A DNA stretch of 64,000 nucleotides from Halomonas binhaiensis (GCF_008329985.2 NZ_CP038437.2:682001-746000), one strand, 5' to 3'. Shown: positions 45,903 to 55,791, counted from the stretch's first letter. Translations and numbers: made by a program. The notes: generated by a model from the sequence alone, not told the origin.

Positions 45903-47167
45903 GTGACGATAAGAAGCAGGCGGCGCTGGACTATCATGCGCTCCCTATCCCCGGCAAGCTCTCTGTTGAGCTGACCAAGCCCACTGCAACTGCAAAGGAC
46001 CTGTCGCTGGCCTACAGCCCCGGCGTGGCTGAACCGGTCCGTGAGATTGCCCGTGACCCGGAAAATGCATATCGCTATACCGGCAAGGGTAACCTGGTAG
46101 CAGTGATCTCCGATGGTACCGCCATTCTTGGCCTGGGTAATCTCGGCCCCCTGGCCAGCAAGCCAGTCATGGAAGGCAAGGGCGTACTGTTCAAGTGTTT
46201 TGCTGGCATCAACTCTGTCGATATCGAAGTCAACGCCGAGAGTCCTCAGGCATTCATTGATACCGTCGCGCGTATTGCGGACAGTTGGGGCGGAATCAAT
46301 CTCGAGGACATCAAGGCCCCGGAATGTTTTGAAATTGAGCGGGCGCTGATCGAGCGCTGCAATATTCCTGTGTTTCATGATGATCAGCACGGCACTGCGA
46401 TCGTCACTGCAGCGGGTATGCTCAATGCTCTGGATATTGCCGGCAAGGCCATCGAAAAGGCCAGTATCGTGTGCATGGGCGCTGGCGCTGCTGCCATTGC
46501 CTGCATGAAGCTGCTGGTTTCCTGCGGTGCCAAGCCCGAGAACATCGTGATGCTGGATCGCAAGGGAGTGATTCACTCGGGACGTGAAGATCTCAACGAA
46601 TACAAGGCCATGTTCGCATGCGAGACCAGCAAGCGTACGCTTGACGATGCCATTGATGGCGCCGATGTGTTCGTTGGTCTGTCTGGCCCTGGGCTGATGA
46701 GTGCCGATCACATCCGCAAGATGGCCAAGGATCCTATTGTCTTCGCCTGCACCAACCCTGATCCGGAGATTCATCCTGACCTGGCCCGTGAAACACGTCC
46801 AGACGTGATCATGGCGACAGGGCGTTCGGATTATCCGAATCAGGTCAACAACGTTCTGGGCTTCCCCTTCATCTTCCGTGGTGCTCTTGATGTGCGTGCC
46901 ACTCGCATCAACGAAGCGATGAAAGTCGCAGCGGTGCATGCGATCAAGGATCTTGCTCGTGAGCCTGTGCCTCAGGTCGTGCTGGATGCCTATGAGAGAG
47001 AGGGTATGAGCTTCGGGCGTGACTACATCATTCCCACCCCGGTGGATAGTCGTCTGCTTGAGCGTGTTACTTCCGCCGTGGCTCAGGCTGCCGTGGATTC
47101 GGGAGTGGCCCGTAAGCCATATCCTTCTCATTATCCGCTGAAGAGTATCGAAGACGTTTACGGCTAA
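45899..47167 (+). CDS. maeB: Malic enzyme (NAD(P)-dependent, oxaloacetate-decarboxylating), short form
   Basis: Converts malate to pyruvate with CO2 and a reduced nicotinamide. The start ATG 45899 ([25 protein letters not shown]) gives 422 aa. [33 protein letters not shown] and [27 protein letters not shown] are strongly conserved; the nucleotide loop is [40 protein letters not shown] closes the core. The C-terminal phosphotransacetylase-like domain of the 750-aa MaeB is absent, the same short form as the Pseudomonas gene at this locus. Cofactor preference (NAD or NADP) is not settled by eye. Confidence 0.95.
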   Translation: MSDDKKQAALDYHALPIPGKLSVELTKPTATAKDLSLAYSPGVAEPVREIARDPENAYRYTGKGNLVAVISDGTAILGLGNLGPLASKPVMEGKGVLFKCFAGINSVDIEVNAESPQAFIDTVARIADSWGGINLEDIKAPECFEIERALIERCNIPVFHDDQHGTAIVTAAGMLNALDIAGKAIEKASIVCMGAGAAAIACMKLLVSCGAKPENIVMLDRKGVIHSGREDLNEYKAMFACETSKRTLDDAIDGADVFVGLSGPGLMSADHIRKMAKDPIVFACTNPDPEIHPDLARETRPDVIMATGRSDYPNQVNNVLGFPFIFRGALDVRATRINEAMKVAAVHAIKDLAREPVPQVVLDAYEREGMSFGRDYIIPTPVDSRLLERVTSAVAQAAVDSGVARKPYPSHYPLKSIEDVYG

Positions 47168-47283
47168 ATGCTAGTGGAAACGTGTTGCCGGTGATCCACT
47201 GGCATTGCGATAGAAAAACGTACGAGGATACGTACGCACAGCAATGAAGAAGACATAAAAAGAACAACCCGCGTCGAGAGAAA

Positions 47284-47349
47284 AGAGCCCTGCCTGTATG
47301 AACCGCCTGACTCATGATGGCTGTTCACCAGGCAGGGTTCTTTGTTTTT
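47284..47349 (+). terminator. Intrinsic terminator after maeB
   Basis: AGAGCCCTGCCTG (47284-47296) with CAGGCAGGGTTCT (47329-47341), 13 bp with one G-U pair, a 32-nt loop with inner pairing, followed by TTGTTTTT. The gap before it contains an acgtacg direct repeat (47218-47236). Confidence 0.85.
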
Positions 47350-47375
47350 AAAGCGTATGGTTTTTAAAGCGCATG
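47344..47375. repeat. Tandem duplication, 2 x 16 bp, at the maeB terminator
   Basis: GTTTTTAAAGCG-TATG then GTTTTTAAAGCG-CATG, one mismatch. The first copy is the T tract of the maeB terminator, so the duplication gives a second T run. The rest of the 334-nt maeB-ponA gap holds only the two terminators. Confidence 0.85.
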
Positions 47376-47452
47376 AGGTGTTTTCGAGCCGAATGAACCT
47401 GTCGTAGCATCCGGGCAGTGCTGGAGAGGCCTTGATCTCTTTCTGGAGCCCG

Positions 47453-47481
47453 AAACAAAAACCCCCGGCATGAGCCGGGGG
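47453..47481 (-). terminator. Intrinsic terminator of ponA
   Basis: On the minus strand CCCCCGGC, 4-nt loop, GCCGGGGG (47481-47462) followed by TTTTTG. 8-bp GC stem with a strong T tract, 21 nt past the ponA stop. Confidence 0.9.
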
Positions 47482-47501
47482 CAGAAGAAGAGAATTTGCC
47501 G

Positions 47502-50027
47502 TCAGAAGATGGCTTCGTAAGCCCCTGTTCCCTGAGAACCGCTGTGCGTCTCGATAGTGCGTTCTACACGACGCGGCTGGAAGGTCGGCAGGTGATCTTC
47601 ATCGAACATCTCTTCAATGCCGCCACCTTGGTTCTTGCCCAGCAGGCGACCAGTATTGGCATCGATGCGACGGGTGATGATGCCCTCCGGAGGCTCAGGC
47701 ATCGATTCTGGAGTGCCGTCCAGCGCCTGACTCATGAAGTCCACCCAGATTGGCAAGGCCGCTTGTGCTCCGTATTCAGCCGTAGGAGTGTTGTCGTCCT
47801 TGCCTACCCAGACGGTCGCGGCCAGCTGGTTATTGAAGCCAGCGAACCAGGCGTCACGCTGGTCGTTAGTCGTACCAGTCTTGCCGACAATGTCTGCGCG
47901 CTTCATTTCCAGGGCCTTGCGAGCGGTACCGTGCTCCACCACGTCGCGCAGCATATCCCGAATCAGGTACATGGCACGTGCATTGGCAACCCGAGGTGCA
48001 ACTTCGTAGGTCTTGCCATCAATTTCTGTAGTGGTCTGGTCCGGGCCACAGGTACGGCAGGCAACACGAGGGTTAGCCTCTTCCACCAAGGTGTTCTCTT
48101 CACCCTGGGTGATCTTCTCGATGAACCAGGGAGATACCCGGAAGCCGCCATTAGCCAGAATGGCGTAGGCATTGGTCATCTCCAGTGGCGTCAGGCTGGC
48201 GCTACCAAGAGCCAGGGACAGGCCATGTGGCAGACGGTCACGAGAGAAGCCGAAATTGACCAGGAAGTCGATCGTATTATCCAGGCCGATTTGCTGAAGC
48301 AGCCGAATGGTGACCAGGTTGCGCGAGCGTGCCAGGCCAACGCGCAGACGCGTCGGGCCGAGGAAGTCTCCGCTGGAGTTGGACGGGCGCCATAGCTCGT
48401 TACTGCCATCGTTGATCACCACTGGGGCGTCATTGATGACCGTTGCCGGAGTGATCTCACCACTGCTGAGACCGGCCAGATAGATGAATGGCTTGAAGAT
48501 GGAGCCAGACTGACGGCGAGCCTGGACAGCACGGTTGAACTTGCTGGCATTGAAGTCGAAACCTGCCTGCAGGCCCAGGATGGCACCGGTCTGAGGGTCC
48601 ATGACGACCAGGGAGCCTTCTGCATCGGGCTGCTGAGATAGGCGCCAGGTGTCGTCATCCTTCTTGAGTATGCGTACCAGGTCGCCGCGGCTGGCGATCT
48701 GGCCAGCATTGCTCGGCGCGTTGCCGCGATAGCGTGCGCTCTTGTAGGGAGCTGCCCATTTCAGGTTGTCCCAGTCGATGGTGCGGATATCGCCTCCGCG
48801 CGTCAGGACACGCATCTGCTGACCTTCGGCACTGACCACGATGGCCGGTTCCAGCGGGCCATAGGTAGGTGTGCGTTGCAGGACCTGCAGCCAGTTACTG
48901 ACGTCTCCGTCAATGCCTTCGACAGTTGTCTGGCTGCGTTCGGCAGCCTGACGTGCTGTCTGGATGACCTCGGGAGACTCCGATAATTCCTCTTCCAGGC
49001 CACTGCGCTCGGTCTTGTCCTGGGCCTCGGCAAGGCTCTGGGGAATGTCGGTTTCCTCGGGGCCACGCCAGCCATGGCGGGTGTCATAGTCGATCAGGCC
49101 ATTGGCCAGCGCCTGGCGAGCGAGAGGCTGCAGCTTGCTATCGATGGTGGTGGTGATGCGATAGCTGCCAGTGTAGGCCTTGTCGCCGAAGCGTTGAGTG
49201 GCAAACTGACGAGCCATTTCGGCCACATAGTCGGCTTCGACCTCGGCTCGCACGACGTGGCGCTTGGCCGTGATTGGCTGCTTGACGGCTTCGTCGTAGG
49301 CGGCCTGGTCGATATAACCCAGTTCACGCATACGGAACAGGATCCAGTTACGACGAATCAATGCCCGCTCAGCGTTGGCCAGAGGGTTGAAGGCCGAAGG
49401 AGCCTTGGGCAGGCCGGCAATCATGGCGAATTGAGCCAAGTCCAGCTCGTTCAATGGTTTGTCGTAATAGATCTCGGATGCGGCAGCAATGCCGTAGGCG
49501 CGATGACCCAGGAAGATCTTGTTGACATAGAGTTCCATGATTTCCTGCTTGCTCAGGATCTGCTCCATTTGCAGTGACAACAGGATTTCGCGGATTTTAC
49601 GGGTAAAGGTCTGGTCGAGGGTCAACAGGTAATTACGTGCCACCTGCATGGTGATGGTTGAACCACCGGACTGAATGTCACCGCTGGAAGCAAGCTGTGC
49701 AGCAGCGCGCAGCAAGCCCTTGGGGTCGACGCCATTGTGCTCGAAGAACTTGGCATCCTCGGCAGCCAGCAGGGCATCGATCATGGGTTCAGGGATTTCG
49801 TCATACTTCACTGGCATGCGCCGCTCATCGCCAAACTCGCCGATCAGTTGACCATCGCGAGTATAGATGCGCAGAGGCGTCTGCAGTTCAAAACCCTGCA
49901 GCTGGCGAACATCGGGCAACCCCGGAGTGAAGTAGAGGGCGGCACCGACCACGCCTAGCGCGACTGCTGCGCCTAGCGAGATCACCAGCCACACGGCGGA
50001 GAATAGGAGCGTTCTGAGATACTTCAT
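47502..50027 (-). CDS. mrcA: Penicillin-binding protein 1A
   Basis: 841-aa bifunctional peptidoglycan synthase (also called ponA) from ATG 50027 (MKYLRTLLFSAVWLVISLG). A single N-terminal membrane anchor precedes the GT51 glycosyltransferase domain: LAAEDAKFFEHNGVD with catalytic Glu, GGSTITMQVARNYLLT, KIFLGHRAYG. An OB-like insertion domain is followed by the transpeptidase domain: active-site SIFK in RRQSGSIFKPFIY, SRN in LARSRNLVT, KTG in VGKTGTTNDQRDAW. Divergent from the pil/hof locus, as for mrcA next to hofM in E. coli. Confidence 0.97.
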   Translation of the reverse strand: MKYLRTLLFSAVWLVISLGAAVALGVVGAALYFTPGLPDVRQLQGFELQTPLRIYTRDGQLIGEFGDERRMPVKYDEIPEPMIDALLAAEDAKFFEHNGVDPKGLLRAAAQLASSGDIQSGGSTITMQVARNYLLTLDQTFTRKIREILLSLQMEQILSKQEIMELYVNKIFLGHRAYGIAAASEIYYDKPLNELDLAQFAMIAGLPKAPSAFNPLANAERALIRRNWILFRMRELGYIDQAAYDEAVKQPITAKRHVVRAEVEADYVAEMARQFATQRFGDKAYTGSYRITTTIDSKLQPLARQALANGLIDYDTRHGWRGPEETDIPQSLAEAQDKTERSGLEEELSESPEVIQTARQAAERSQTTVEGIDGDVSNWLQVLQRTPTYGPLEPAIVVSAEGQQMRVLTRGGDIRTIDWDNLKWAAPYKSARYRGNAPSNAGQIASRGDLVRILKKDDDTWRLSQQPDAEGSLVVMDPQTGAILGLQAGFDFNASKFNRAVQARRQSGSIFKPFIYLAGLSSGEITPATVINDAPVVINDGSNELWRPSNSSGDFLGPTRLRVGLARSRNLVTIRLLQQIGLDNTIDFLVNFGFSRDRLPHGLSLALGSASLTPLEMTNAYAILANGGFRVSPWFIEKITQGEENTLVEEANPRVACRTCGPDQTTTEIDGKTYEVAPRVANARAMYLIRDMLRDVVEHGTARKALEMKRADIVGKTGTTNDQRDAWFAGFNNQLAATVWVGKDDNTPTAEYGAQAALPIWVDFMSQALDGTPESMPEPPEGIITRRIDANTGRLLGKNQGGGIEEMFDEDHLPTFQPRRVERTIETHSGSQGTGAYEAIF

Positions 50028-50102
50028 GAAATCGCGGTATCCATGCTGGAAACGAAAACGGCGGCGATGAGTGATACATATGGGCGTTCCTTCGCGACGG
50101 CC

Positions 50103-50108
50103 ATTATA
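50103..50108 (-). promoter_or_regulatory. Possible -10 element of ponA
   Basis: A perfect TATAAT on the minus strand (complement of 50108-50103) lies 76 nt before the ponA ATG. No convincing -35 is seen at 16-18 nt, so this is tentative. The divergent 251-nt region must also drive the pil operon. Confidence 0.3.
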
Positions 50109-50278
50109 AGAAGACGCGAAGGCGGCCACCACCATTGACTTGATAAAGCCTTATTTCGGTACAGTCTAAATGTCCTGAATGCGCCCTGGATCAGCAATCT
50201 ACCGCGCCAGATGACGTAGCGTTGAGCCTGGTAGTGGACGTTGCGCTAATGTAGTGCTGATACAGGGTGTATACAAAA

Positions 50279-51523
50279 ATGATCTGGCCTACCTCATTCA
50301 GGGCGCGGCTTGGCGTCGACATTTCTCCTGATGCTATCAGGTTCATGGAGCTGGCGCCGCGCTGGCCAGGGTGGCGACCCCGAGCCTCGCGTTTTGTGGT
50401 GCGTGACTATGCCGTCATGCCTTTGCCCGAAGGCTGCATCGTCGAGGGGCGTATACGTCAATCGAGTGCGCTCATCGCCTTGCTACGTAAAGGCGTGGAG
50501 CGCTTTGCACCCCGTTCTCTTCGTGTCATCACCGCGCTGCCGAGCAGTACCACCTCTTCGAACGTGATGTACTGCCCCGCCCACTTGAACGGTGATGGCA
50601 TCGCTGCCTTCATTGAATGGAACTCCGACACGCAGCTTCCCTTTCCGTTCCCTGAATCGGCATATGACTTTTACTGTCTCGATGCTCGTCCAGAAAATGG
50701 TCGTCAGGAGGTGTTGCTGGTGGCCTGCCATCGACAGTTCATCGAGCAGCTGGCCGAAGTGCTGGAGTGTGCTGGTTTGCAAGTAGCAGCGATCGACGCA
50801 GAAGGCCCGCTGATGCGGCGAGTCGAGGAGGTATTGTACAAGGCAGGCAAGGAGGAGGACAGGGCTGCCCTGGGGGAACTCTTGTCCTTTTCTCCCGGGC
50901 TTGATGGCAATGCCCTCCTGGCAGAGTCCGCTGCCTGGATGAGGGCTTTTGGCCTTGCCCTGGGGGGCTCGGGAATCAACCTGTTGCCGTGGAGAGATGT
51001 CGATAGAACGAAGCGTACGCGGCGTTTCTGGATAGGGCTGGTCGCGATGACCATGCTGAGTGTCGGCATAGGGATGGCGGTATCTCATGAGCTTGAGCAG
51101 CGCCTGGCAAGGCTGACAGAGGCTGAACACGCGATGTCGCCGCAAAGTGGGGCCGGCTCGCCAGAGAGGCTGGCCTCCCCAGAGGAAGAAAGATTCCTCC
51201 AGCAGCGGATTGCTGCATTGCAAGAGCTTCTTTCTCAGTTGCAGCTCAGGCGAGCGACCTCCGTTGCAATCTTCAATGCCTTGGCCGCCAGCCTGGTGCC
51301 GGGAGTCCGTTATCAAGTGTGTCAGCGTCAGGGCGATCATCTTGAGCTGGCTGGCATGGCTCAGAACAATACTCAGTTGATGGAACAGCTGCGGCTTTTG
51401 GGCCAGCAACCTCTGTTCACGAAAGTCGCCCTGACGAGTGTCACGGATACGGAAGGGCAGCAGCATTTCAGTCTGGCTATCCACTTGTTTCCAGAATCTC
51501 TGAACGGCGGTCAAGGCGGATGA
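50279..51523 (+). CDS. Fused type IV pilus assembly proteins PilM-PilN (HofM/ComA-HofN type)
   Basis: 414 aa from ATG 50279 (MIWPTSFRARLGVDIS), with AGGGTG upstream. Residues about 10-225 are a short ASKHA-fold, PilM-like domain (LGVDISPDAIRFMEL; AFIEWNSDTQLPFPFPESAYDFY; LLVACHRQFIEQLAEVLECAG). Then GINLLPWRDVDRTKR (about 232-246), the diagnostic cytoplasmic start of PilN, one transmembrane helix (about 250-268), a helical linker and a PilN ferredoxin-like domain. In relatives these are separate proteins; PilM binds the INLLP peptide of PilN, so fusion fixes the contact in cis. The PilM part is as short as HofM or ComA. The stop overlaps the next start by 4 nt. Single frame, no stop or slippage site at the junction. 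Confidence 0.8.
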   Translation: MIWPTSFRARLGVDISPDAIRFMELAPRWPGWRPRASRFVVRDYAVMPLPEGCIVEGRIRQSSALIALLRKGVERFAPRSLRVITALPSSTTSSNVMYCPAHLNGDGIAAFIEWNSDTQLPFPFPESAYDFYCLDARPENGRQEVLLVACHRQFIEQLAEVLECAGLQVAAIDAEGPLMRRVEEVLYKAGKEEDRAALGELLSFSPGLDGNALLAESAAWMRAFGLALGGSGINLLPWRDVDRTKRTRRFWIGLVAMTMLSVGIGMAVSHELEQRLARLTEAEHAMSPQSGAGSPERLASPEEERFLQQRIAALQELLSQLQLRRATSVAIFNALAASLVPGVRYQVCQRQGDHLELAGMAQNNTQLMEQLRLLGQQPLFTKVALTSVTDTEGQQHFSLAIHLFPESLNGGQGG

Positions 51524-52617
51524 CTCTGGCTCATGAATGGCAGCGTCTGAAGGAGTGCGACTGGCGTTCACTCGAGCTGAGCGAGGCTGGCTCATGGCCG
51601 TGGGTGTTACGTGGGCTGCTGGTGGTCGTCGTGTTGGCTCTGGTGCTGGGCACCGTCCTGTGGGTTGACGTCGTTCCGTTATATGGCCAGCTCGAATCTG
51701 CACGCCAGAAGCAAGATAGGCTTGCTCAGGGGCAGTCTGAGGCGCAACTACACCGCGAGCAGTTGCAATTTGAGTTGCGGGTTCTTGAGCGACAACTGGT
51801 CGAGTTGATGGTAGGGGAGTTGCGCCCCCAGGCCGATGCAATTCCCGTTGCGAGCAAGTCCTCAAGGCTTTTTCTGGCGGAGGTCTCCCAGCTTGCACAG
51901 CAGTATCACCTGGCCATTGACACCATGAGCCTGGGAGCGCCCGACACTCAGGAACAGCAACTGGACATGTCTTTGCAGGTGGATACTCAGGCATTCAGCT
52001 TGAGTGTTCGGGGTGGGTTTCATGATCTGGCGGGTTTTGTTGCCGGGCTCACGCGCTTGTCGGGTATGCCCAGTCTTGATGATTTCACGGTGGAAGGTGA
52101 AGGGGATGCATTGCGGCTCTCCGCTGAAGGGCATGCATACCACCTTGCCGGTCCTTATTCTGTCACCGAGTTTGTTTCGACTGTCGGAAATTCTTCCACC
52201 GCTGAGGCTTTTTCTGTCGCTGAAGGCTCTTCCACCGCTGAGGCTTTTTCTGTCGCTGAAGGCTCTTACACCGCTGAGGGCTCTCTGCCCATAGAGCGCC
52301 CCTCCCATTTTCTCCCCTTGGCGTATCGCTATGCTGACAGGCCCAGCCCTTTTGGTGTGTTTCGCCCATCAGGCGAGTCCTCGCCCGTATCCATGACGTT
52401 ACAGGATTATCCGCCCGCATCTATATCGCTGGTCGGTACCCTGGTCCAGGGGGAGCGGCGTTGGGCGCTGGTCAGTACGCCAGACAAGAAGGTTTGGCGA
52501 GTCAAGGTGGGGGACAGCCTGGGGCGTGGGGCGAATCAGGCCAGGGTCATGGAAATAGGGAAAGCATACCTGCACTTGAAAGGTGATCTGTTCGATCAGC
52601 AGTTGGACTTGAAGTAA
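51520..52617 (+). CDS. Fused type IV pilus assembly proteins PilO-PilP (HofO/HofP type)
   Basis: 365 aa. Cytoplasmic start, one transmembrane helix (residues about 28-49), a coiled-coil stretch (QLESARQKQDRLAQGQSEA) and a PilO-like ferredoxin-fold domain (about 115-210; SVRGGFHDLAGFVAGLTRLSGM). A low-complexity repeat linker follows (225-254), then a PilP-like domain from about residue 274 (RPSPFGVFRP; SISLVGTLVQGERRWALVSTP; VWRVKVGDSLG). PilP is usually a separate lipoprotein; here it has no signal peptide or lipobox and is tethered through the PilO membrane helix. PilO-P links the inner-membrane ring to the PilQ secretin. Overlaps the PilM-PilN gene by 4 nt. Confidence 0.78.
   Translation: MTLAHEWQRLKECDWRSLELSEAGSWPWVLRGLLVVVVLALVLGTVLWVDVVPLYGQLESARQKQDRLAQGQSEAQLHREQLQFELRVLERQLVELMVGELRPQADAIPVASKSSRLFLAEVSQLAQQYHLAIDTMSLGAPDTQEQQLDMSLQVDTQAFSLSVRGGFHDLAGFVAGLTRLSGMPSLDDFTVEGEGDALRLSAEGHAYHLAGPYSVTEFVSTVGNSSTAEAFSVAEGSSTAEAFSVAEGSYTAEGSLPIERPSHFLPLAYRYADRPSPFGVFRPSGESSPVSMTLQDYPPASISLVGTLVQGERRWALVSTPDKKVWRVKVGDSLGRGANQARVMEIGKAYLHLKGDLFDQQLDLK
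52192..52281 (+). repeat. In-frame tandem repeat, 36 bp (12 residues), in the PilO-PilP linker
   Basis: Two perfect 36-bp copies (52192-52227, 52228-52263) and a partial third encode SSTAEAFSVAEG repeats. In-frame length and identical copies point to a recent expansion, potentially variable between strains. Confidence 0.9.
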
Positions 52618-52651
52618 GAGACGCAGGGGCTGCGGGCATTCGGCAGTGGCG

Positions 52652-52694
52652 GCGATAGTACGTCGATAGTAGTGCGTCGATAGTAGTACATCGG
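52652..52694. repeat. Tandem repeat, about 14 bp, between the PilO-PilP gene and pilQ
   Basis: CGTCGATAGTAGTG (52661-52674) and CGTCGATAGTAGTA (52675-52688), with a partial copy on each side. It stops before the pilQ ribosome site. Confidence 0.85.
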
Positions 52695-52730
52695 CAATAG
52701 CTGCATGTTGACAACAAGAAGGTGACAAGG

Positions 52731-54056
52731 ATGTCGAAACGCATATTCAAGGCGGCGATGCTGCTGGTTGTTTGGCAATGGGAGGCGGAGGTTGCTCAGT
52801 CCGCTCCCGTCTATCACGGAGCCCCCATATCGTTGAGCTTTGAAGACGCACCATTGGGCTCGGTGCTGTCGGCCATCAGTGAATTCACTGGCCTGAATAT
52901 CATTGTGGAGGAGGGTGTGGGAGGCAAGGTGACGTTGCGCCTCGATTCGGTGCCGTGGGATCAGGCTCTGGATCTGGTGCTGAAGAGCCAGGGCTTGGCC
53001 AGTCGCCGTGAGGCCAATGTCATTCTGGTGGCTCCCGCTAGCGAAATCGCTCAGCGGGAGCAAAGCAAACTTGTGGAGCAGGATAGGCAGCGTCAATTGC
53101 AGCCACTGGTCACTGAGCACGTTCAGGTGCGCTATGCCAAGGCTGCGGATCTCGCTGACCTGTTGCGTGGAGCTGGAGGTTTCGGGTTGCTGTCCCAGCG
53201 TGGTAGCGCAGCTGCCGACAGTCGCACGAACATGTTGCTGATTCAGGATAGTGCGGAGCGTATCAGCCAAATACGGCAGACTCTGCGGCAGTTGGATGTG
53301 CCTGCTCCTCAGGTACAGATTGAGGCACGCATCGTGGTGGTCAAGGATAGCGCTGCCCGCCAGATAGGTGTGAACTGGGGAGTGACGAGCACCATGGGGA
53401 TGGTGGACAAGGGGAGTGGCAGCATGTCCCTGGAGCGTAAGATTCAGGGACATCACAGTGCATATGGTGGCCTGGCCGTGGACCTGGGCGATAGCCTTGG
53501 TCCTGGCAGCACGTTCAACATTGGTTATCTGGCCGGAGATGTCTTGCTTGACCTGGAGCTTCGTGCACTGCAAAGCGAAGGCAAGAGCCAGATCATCTCC
53601 CAGCCCAAGGTGATCACTGCCAATCAGCACACGGCAATCATCAAGCAGGGCAAGGAGATTCCTTATCAGGAGTCGACGGCTGATGGTGCCACCAGCACGG
53701 CATTCAAGGAGGCAGTGCTGGCACTGGAGGTGACACCGCAGATTACCTCGGACAATCGCATTGTCATGGATCTCAAGATCAATAATGACACCTTGGCGGA
53801 TCAGACCTTCCGAGGAGCTCCTGCCATCGATACCAATGAGATCATGACTCAGGTCCTGGCTGATGATGGAGAAACCATCGTTTTGGGTGGAATTCTTACG
53901 TCAGAACAGGCACATAGCCTATACAAGACCCCTTGGTTGGGTGATATTCCCCTGGTGGGCAAGTTGTTTCGCTATACCGAGGACGTCAACGATAAGGTAG
54001 AGTTGTTGGTATTCATTACCCCACGGATTCTCGACGACGGCCTGGCGATTCGCTGA
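52731..54056 (+). CDS. pilQ: Short PilQ/HofQ-type secretin
   Basis: 441 aa from ATG 52731 ([15 protein letters not shown]), with AAGAAGG upstream. Signal peptide, then a secretin short domain ([37 protein letters not shown], about 30-95), one N1-type domain ([17 protein letters not shown], about 130-200) and the secretin core ending [28 protein letters not shown] and [12 protein letters not shown]. PilQ of Pseudomonas has additional peptidoglycan-binding AMIN domains and about 700 aa; these are missing. Size and domains match HofQ and Haemophilus ComE, secretins tied to DNA uptake rather than classical twitching. The TGA overlaps the aroK ATG (TGATG). Confidence 0.85.
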   Translation: MSKRIFKAAMLLVVWQWEAEVAQSAPVYHGAPISLSFEDAPLGSVLSAISEFTGLNIIVEEGVGGKVTLRLDSVPWDQALDLVLKSQGLASRREANVILVAPASEIAQREQSKLVEQDRQRQLQPLVTEHVQVRYAKAADLADLLRGAGGFGLLSQRGSAAADSRTNMLLIQDSAERISQIRQTLRQLDVPAPQVQIEARIVVVKDSAARQIGVNWGVTSTMGMVDKGSGSMSLERKIQGHHSAYGGLAVDLGDSLGPGSTFNIGYLAGDVLLDLELRALQSEGKSQIISQPKVITANQHTAIIKQGKEIPYQESTADGATSTAFKEAVLALEVTPQITSDNRIVMDLKINNDTLADQTFRGAPAIDTNEIMTQVLADDGETIVLGGILTSEQAHSLYKTPWLGDIPLVGKLFRYTEDVNDKVELLVFITPRILDDGLAIR

Positions 54057-54604
54057 TGCAGGATGTACCCAACCTGATTTTGATCGGCCCCATGGGGGCT
54101 GGAAAGAGCACTATCGGCCGCCTGCTGGCGGCCGAGCTGTCACGTGAATTCTACGACAGCGATCACGAAATTCAGGATCGCTGTGGTGCCGACATTCCCT
54201 GGATTTTCGATGTGGAAGGCGAAAGCGGCTTTCGTGATCGCGAAAGTGCCATGATCGACGAGCTAATGGACAGAGAGCAGTGTGTGATTGCGACTGGCGG
54301 GGGCGCTGTGTTGCGTGAGCAGAACCGCAAGCGTATTCGCGAGGGCGGCACCGTCATCTATCTGTTTACCACCGTTGAGCAGCAGCTCAAGCGAACCGCC
54401 AAGGATCGTAATCGGCCTCTTCTACAGCGAGGGGATCGCGAAAGACTTCTGCGTGACATGTTTGCCTTGCGGGATCCCTTGTATCGCGCGACGGCCGACC
54501 TGGTGGTGCGAACCGATCGTCGAGGTCCCCGCTCGGTGGTCAACGATATTATACGCCGCGCCCAGCGGATGGTTGATCCTCTTACTTGCAAGGCCAGCCC
54601 ATGA
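54056..54604 (+). CDS. aroK: Shikimate kinase
   Basis: 182 aa. Phosphorylates shikimate with ATP. Walker A GPMGAGKS at residues 11-18; the shikimate-binding [18 protein letters not shown] with the Asp pair; [19 protein letters not shown]; adenine-binding [11 protein letters not shown]. The start overlaps pilQ by one base and its stop overlaps the aroB start (ATGA), as in many gammaproteobacteria (hofQ/pilQ-aroK-aroB). Confidence 0.97.
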   Translation: MQDVPNLILIGPMGAGKSTIGRLLAAELSREFYDSDHEIQDRCGADIPWIFDVEGESGFRDRESAMIDELMDREQCVIATGGGAVLREQNRKRIREGGTVIYLFTTVEQQLKRTAKDRNRPLLQRGDRERLLRDMFALRDPLYRATADLVVRTDRRGPRSVVNDIIRRAQRMVDPLTCKASP

Positions 54605-55716
54605 ACATCGAAGCCTCTTCTTCGTTCCAGCCTTTGACACTCACAGTTGCTCTCGGTGAGCGTAGCTATCCCATTCATATCGGCCCGGGCCTGATCACTG
54701 ATGGAGAACAGCTGGCCTCTTATCTGGCTGGGCGCCAGGTCATGGTGGTCACCAATGATACGGTTGCCGAATACTATCTGGCGGCGCTGACTGAGGCATT
54801 GCCGGAAGGGCTGGAAGTCAGAACGCTGGTGTTGCCTGATGGCGAGGAATACAAGGGCTTCGATGTCCTGACGCGCATCTGGGATGCCTTGCTGGAAGCT
54901 GGCTTCAATCGGCGCGCCACGCTGGTGGCTCTGGGTGGAGGCGTGGTTGGTGATATGGTGGGCTTTGCCGCTGCCTGTTATCAGCGCGGCATCGCCTTTA
55001 TTCAGGTGCCGACTACCTTGCTGTCCCAGGTGGATTCTTCCGTCGGCGGCAAGACCGGTGTCAACCATCCCCTGGGCAAGAACATGATTGGGGCTTTCTG
55101 GCAGCCCAAGGCAGTGCTGATTGACACGTCATCGTTGAAGACGTTGCCCGCCAGGGAGCTTTCAGCAGGTCTTGCCGAGGTGATCAAGTACGGCTTGATT
55201 CACGATGTTTCTTTCCTGGAGTGGCTTGAAGCTGAAATGGATGGCTTGCGAGCCCTTGATGCCGAATTGCTTGCCAAGGCCATTGAGCGTAGCTGCTCGA
55301 TCAAGGCTGAAATCGTGGCCCAGGATGAGACGGAGCAAGGGGTGCGCGCGTTGCTCAACCTGGGGCATACCTTTGGGCATGCCATTGAAGCCCACATGGG
55401 CTACGGTGCCTGGCTGCACGGAGAGGCAGTGGGGGCTGGTATGGCGATGGCCGCAGATTTATCGCATCGCCTCGGCTGGATTGATGCGGCAGCACTGGAG
55501 CGTACACGTCGCATCATTATCGCTGCTGGTCTGCCTGTGGAAGCACCGGTAGAGATGAGTGTCGATGACTTCCTGTCACGCATGCGGCTGGACAAGAAGA
55601 ATATCGATGACTGCTTGCGCCTGGTGCTGTTGCGCCGCTTGGGTGAAGCCTGTGTTCATGACGAAACGCCATTGGAAGTGCTCAAGGCCTGTATTGCCGA
55701 ATTCCCGCGTTGTTGA
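54601..55716 (+). CDS. aroB: 3-dehydroquinate synthase
   Basis: 371 aa from ATG 54601. Cyclises DAHP, the product of the synthase at 19232, to 3-dehydroquinate using NAD and a divalent metal. Conserved blocks: [65 protein letters not shown] (includes nucleotide and substrate-binding residues), [15 protein letters not shown], and the metal-binding [17 protein letters not shown]. The N-terminal tail [10 protein letters not shown] is longer than usual by about 10 residues. Terminator-like hairpin follows. Confidence 0.97.
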   Translation: MNIEASSSFQPLTLTVALGERSYPIHIGPGLITDGEQLASYLAGRQVMVVTNDTVAEYYLAALTEALPEGLEVRTLVLPDGEEYKGFDVLTRIWDALLEAGFNRRATLVALGGGVVGDMVGFAAACYQRGIAFIQVPTTLLSQVDSSVGGKTGVNHPLGKNMIGAFWQPKAVLIDTSSLKTLPARELSAGLAEVIKYGLIHDVSFLEWLEAEMDGLRALDAELLAKAIERSCSIKAEIVAQDETEQGVRALLNLGHTFGHAIEAHMGYGAWLHGEAVGAGMAMAADLSHRLGWIDAAALERTRRIIIAAGLPVEAPVEMSVDDFLSRMRLDKKNIDDCLRLVLLRRLGEACVHDETPLEVLKACIAEFPRC

Positions 55717-55791
55717 TTCTGCTGGCGACTTAGCTGTCGAGATAGAAGACCTTGGCAGAGTAATACGATGAGCGTTGATCGAATGCTGATA

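Noticed and set aside
45824..47131. 435-codon antisense frame over maeB
   Set aside because: Complement of a conserved enzyme with no coding signals of its own.
50483..51994. 503-codon antisense frame over the PilM-PilN and PilO-PilP genes
   Set aside because: Sense-strand product has diagnostic PilN/PilO features and 4-nt operon overlaps; the antisense product is low-complexity Pro/Arg-rich.
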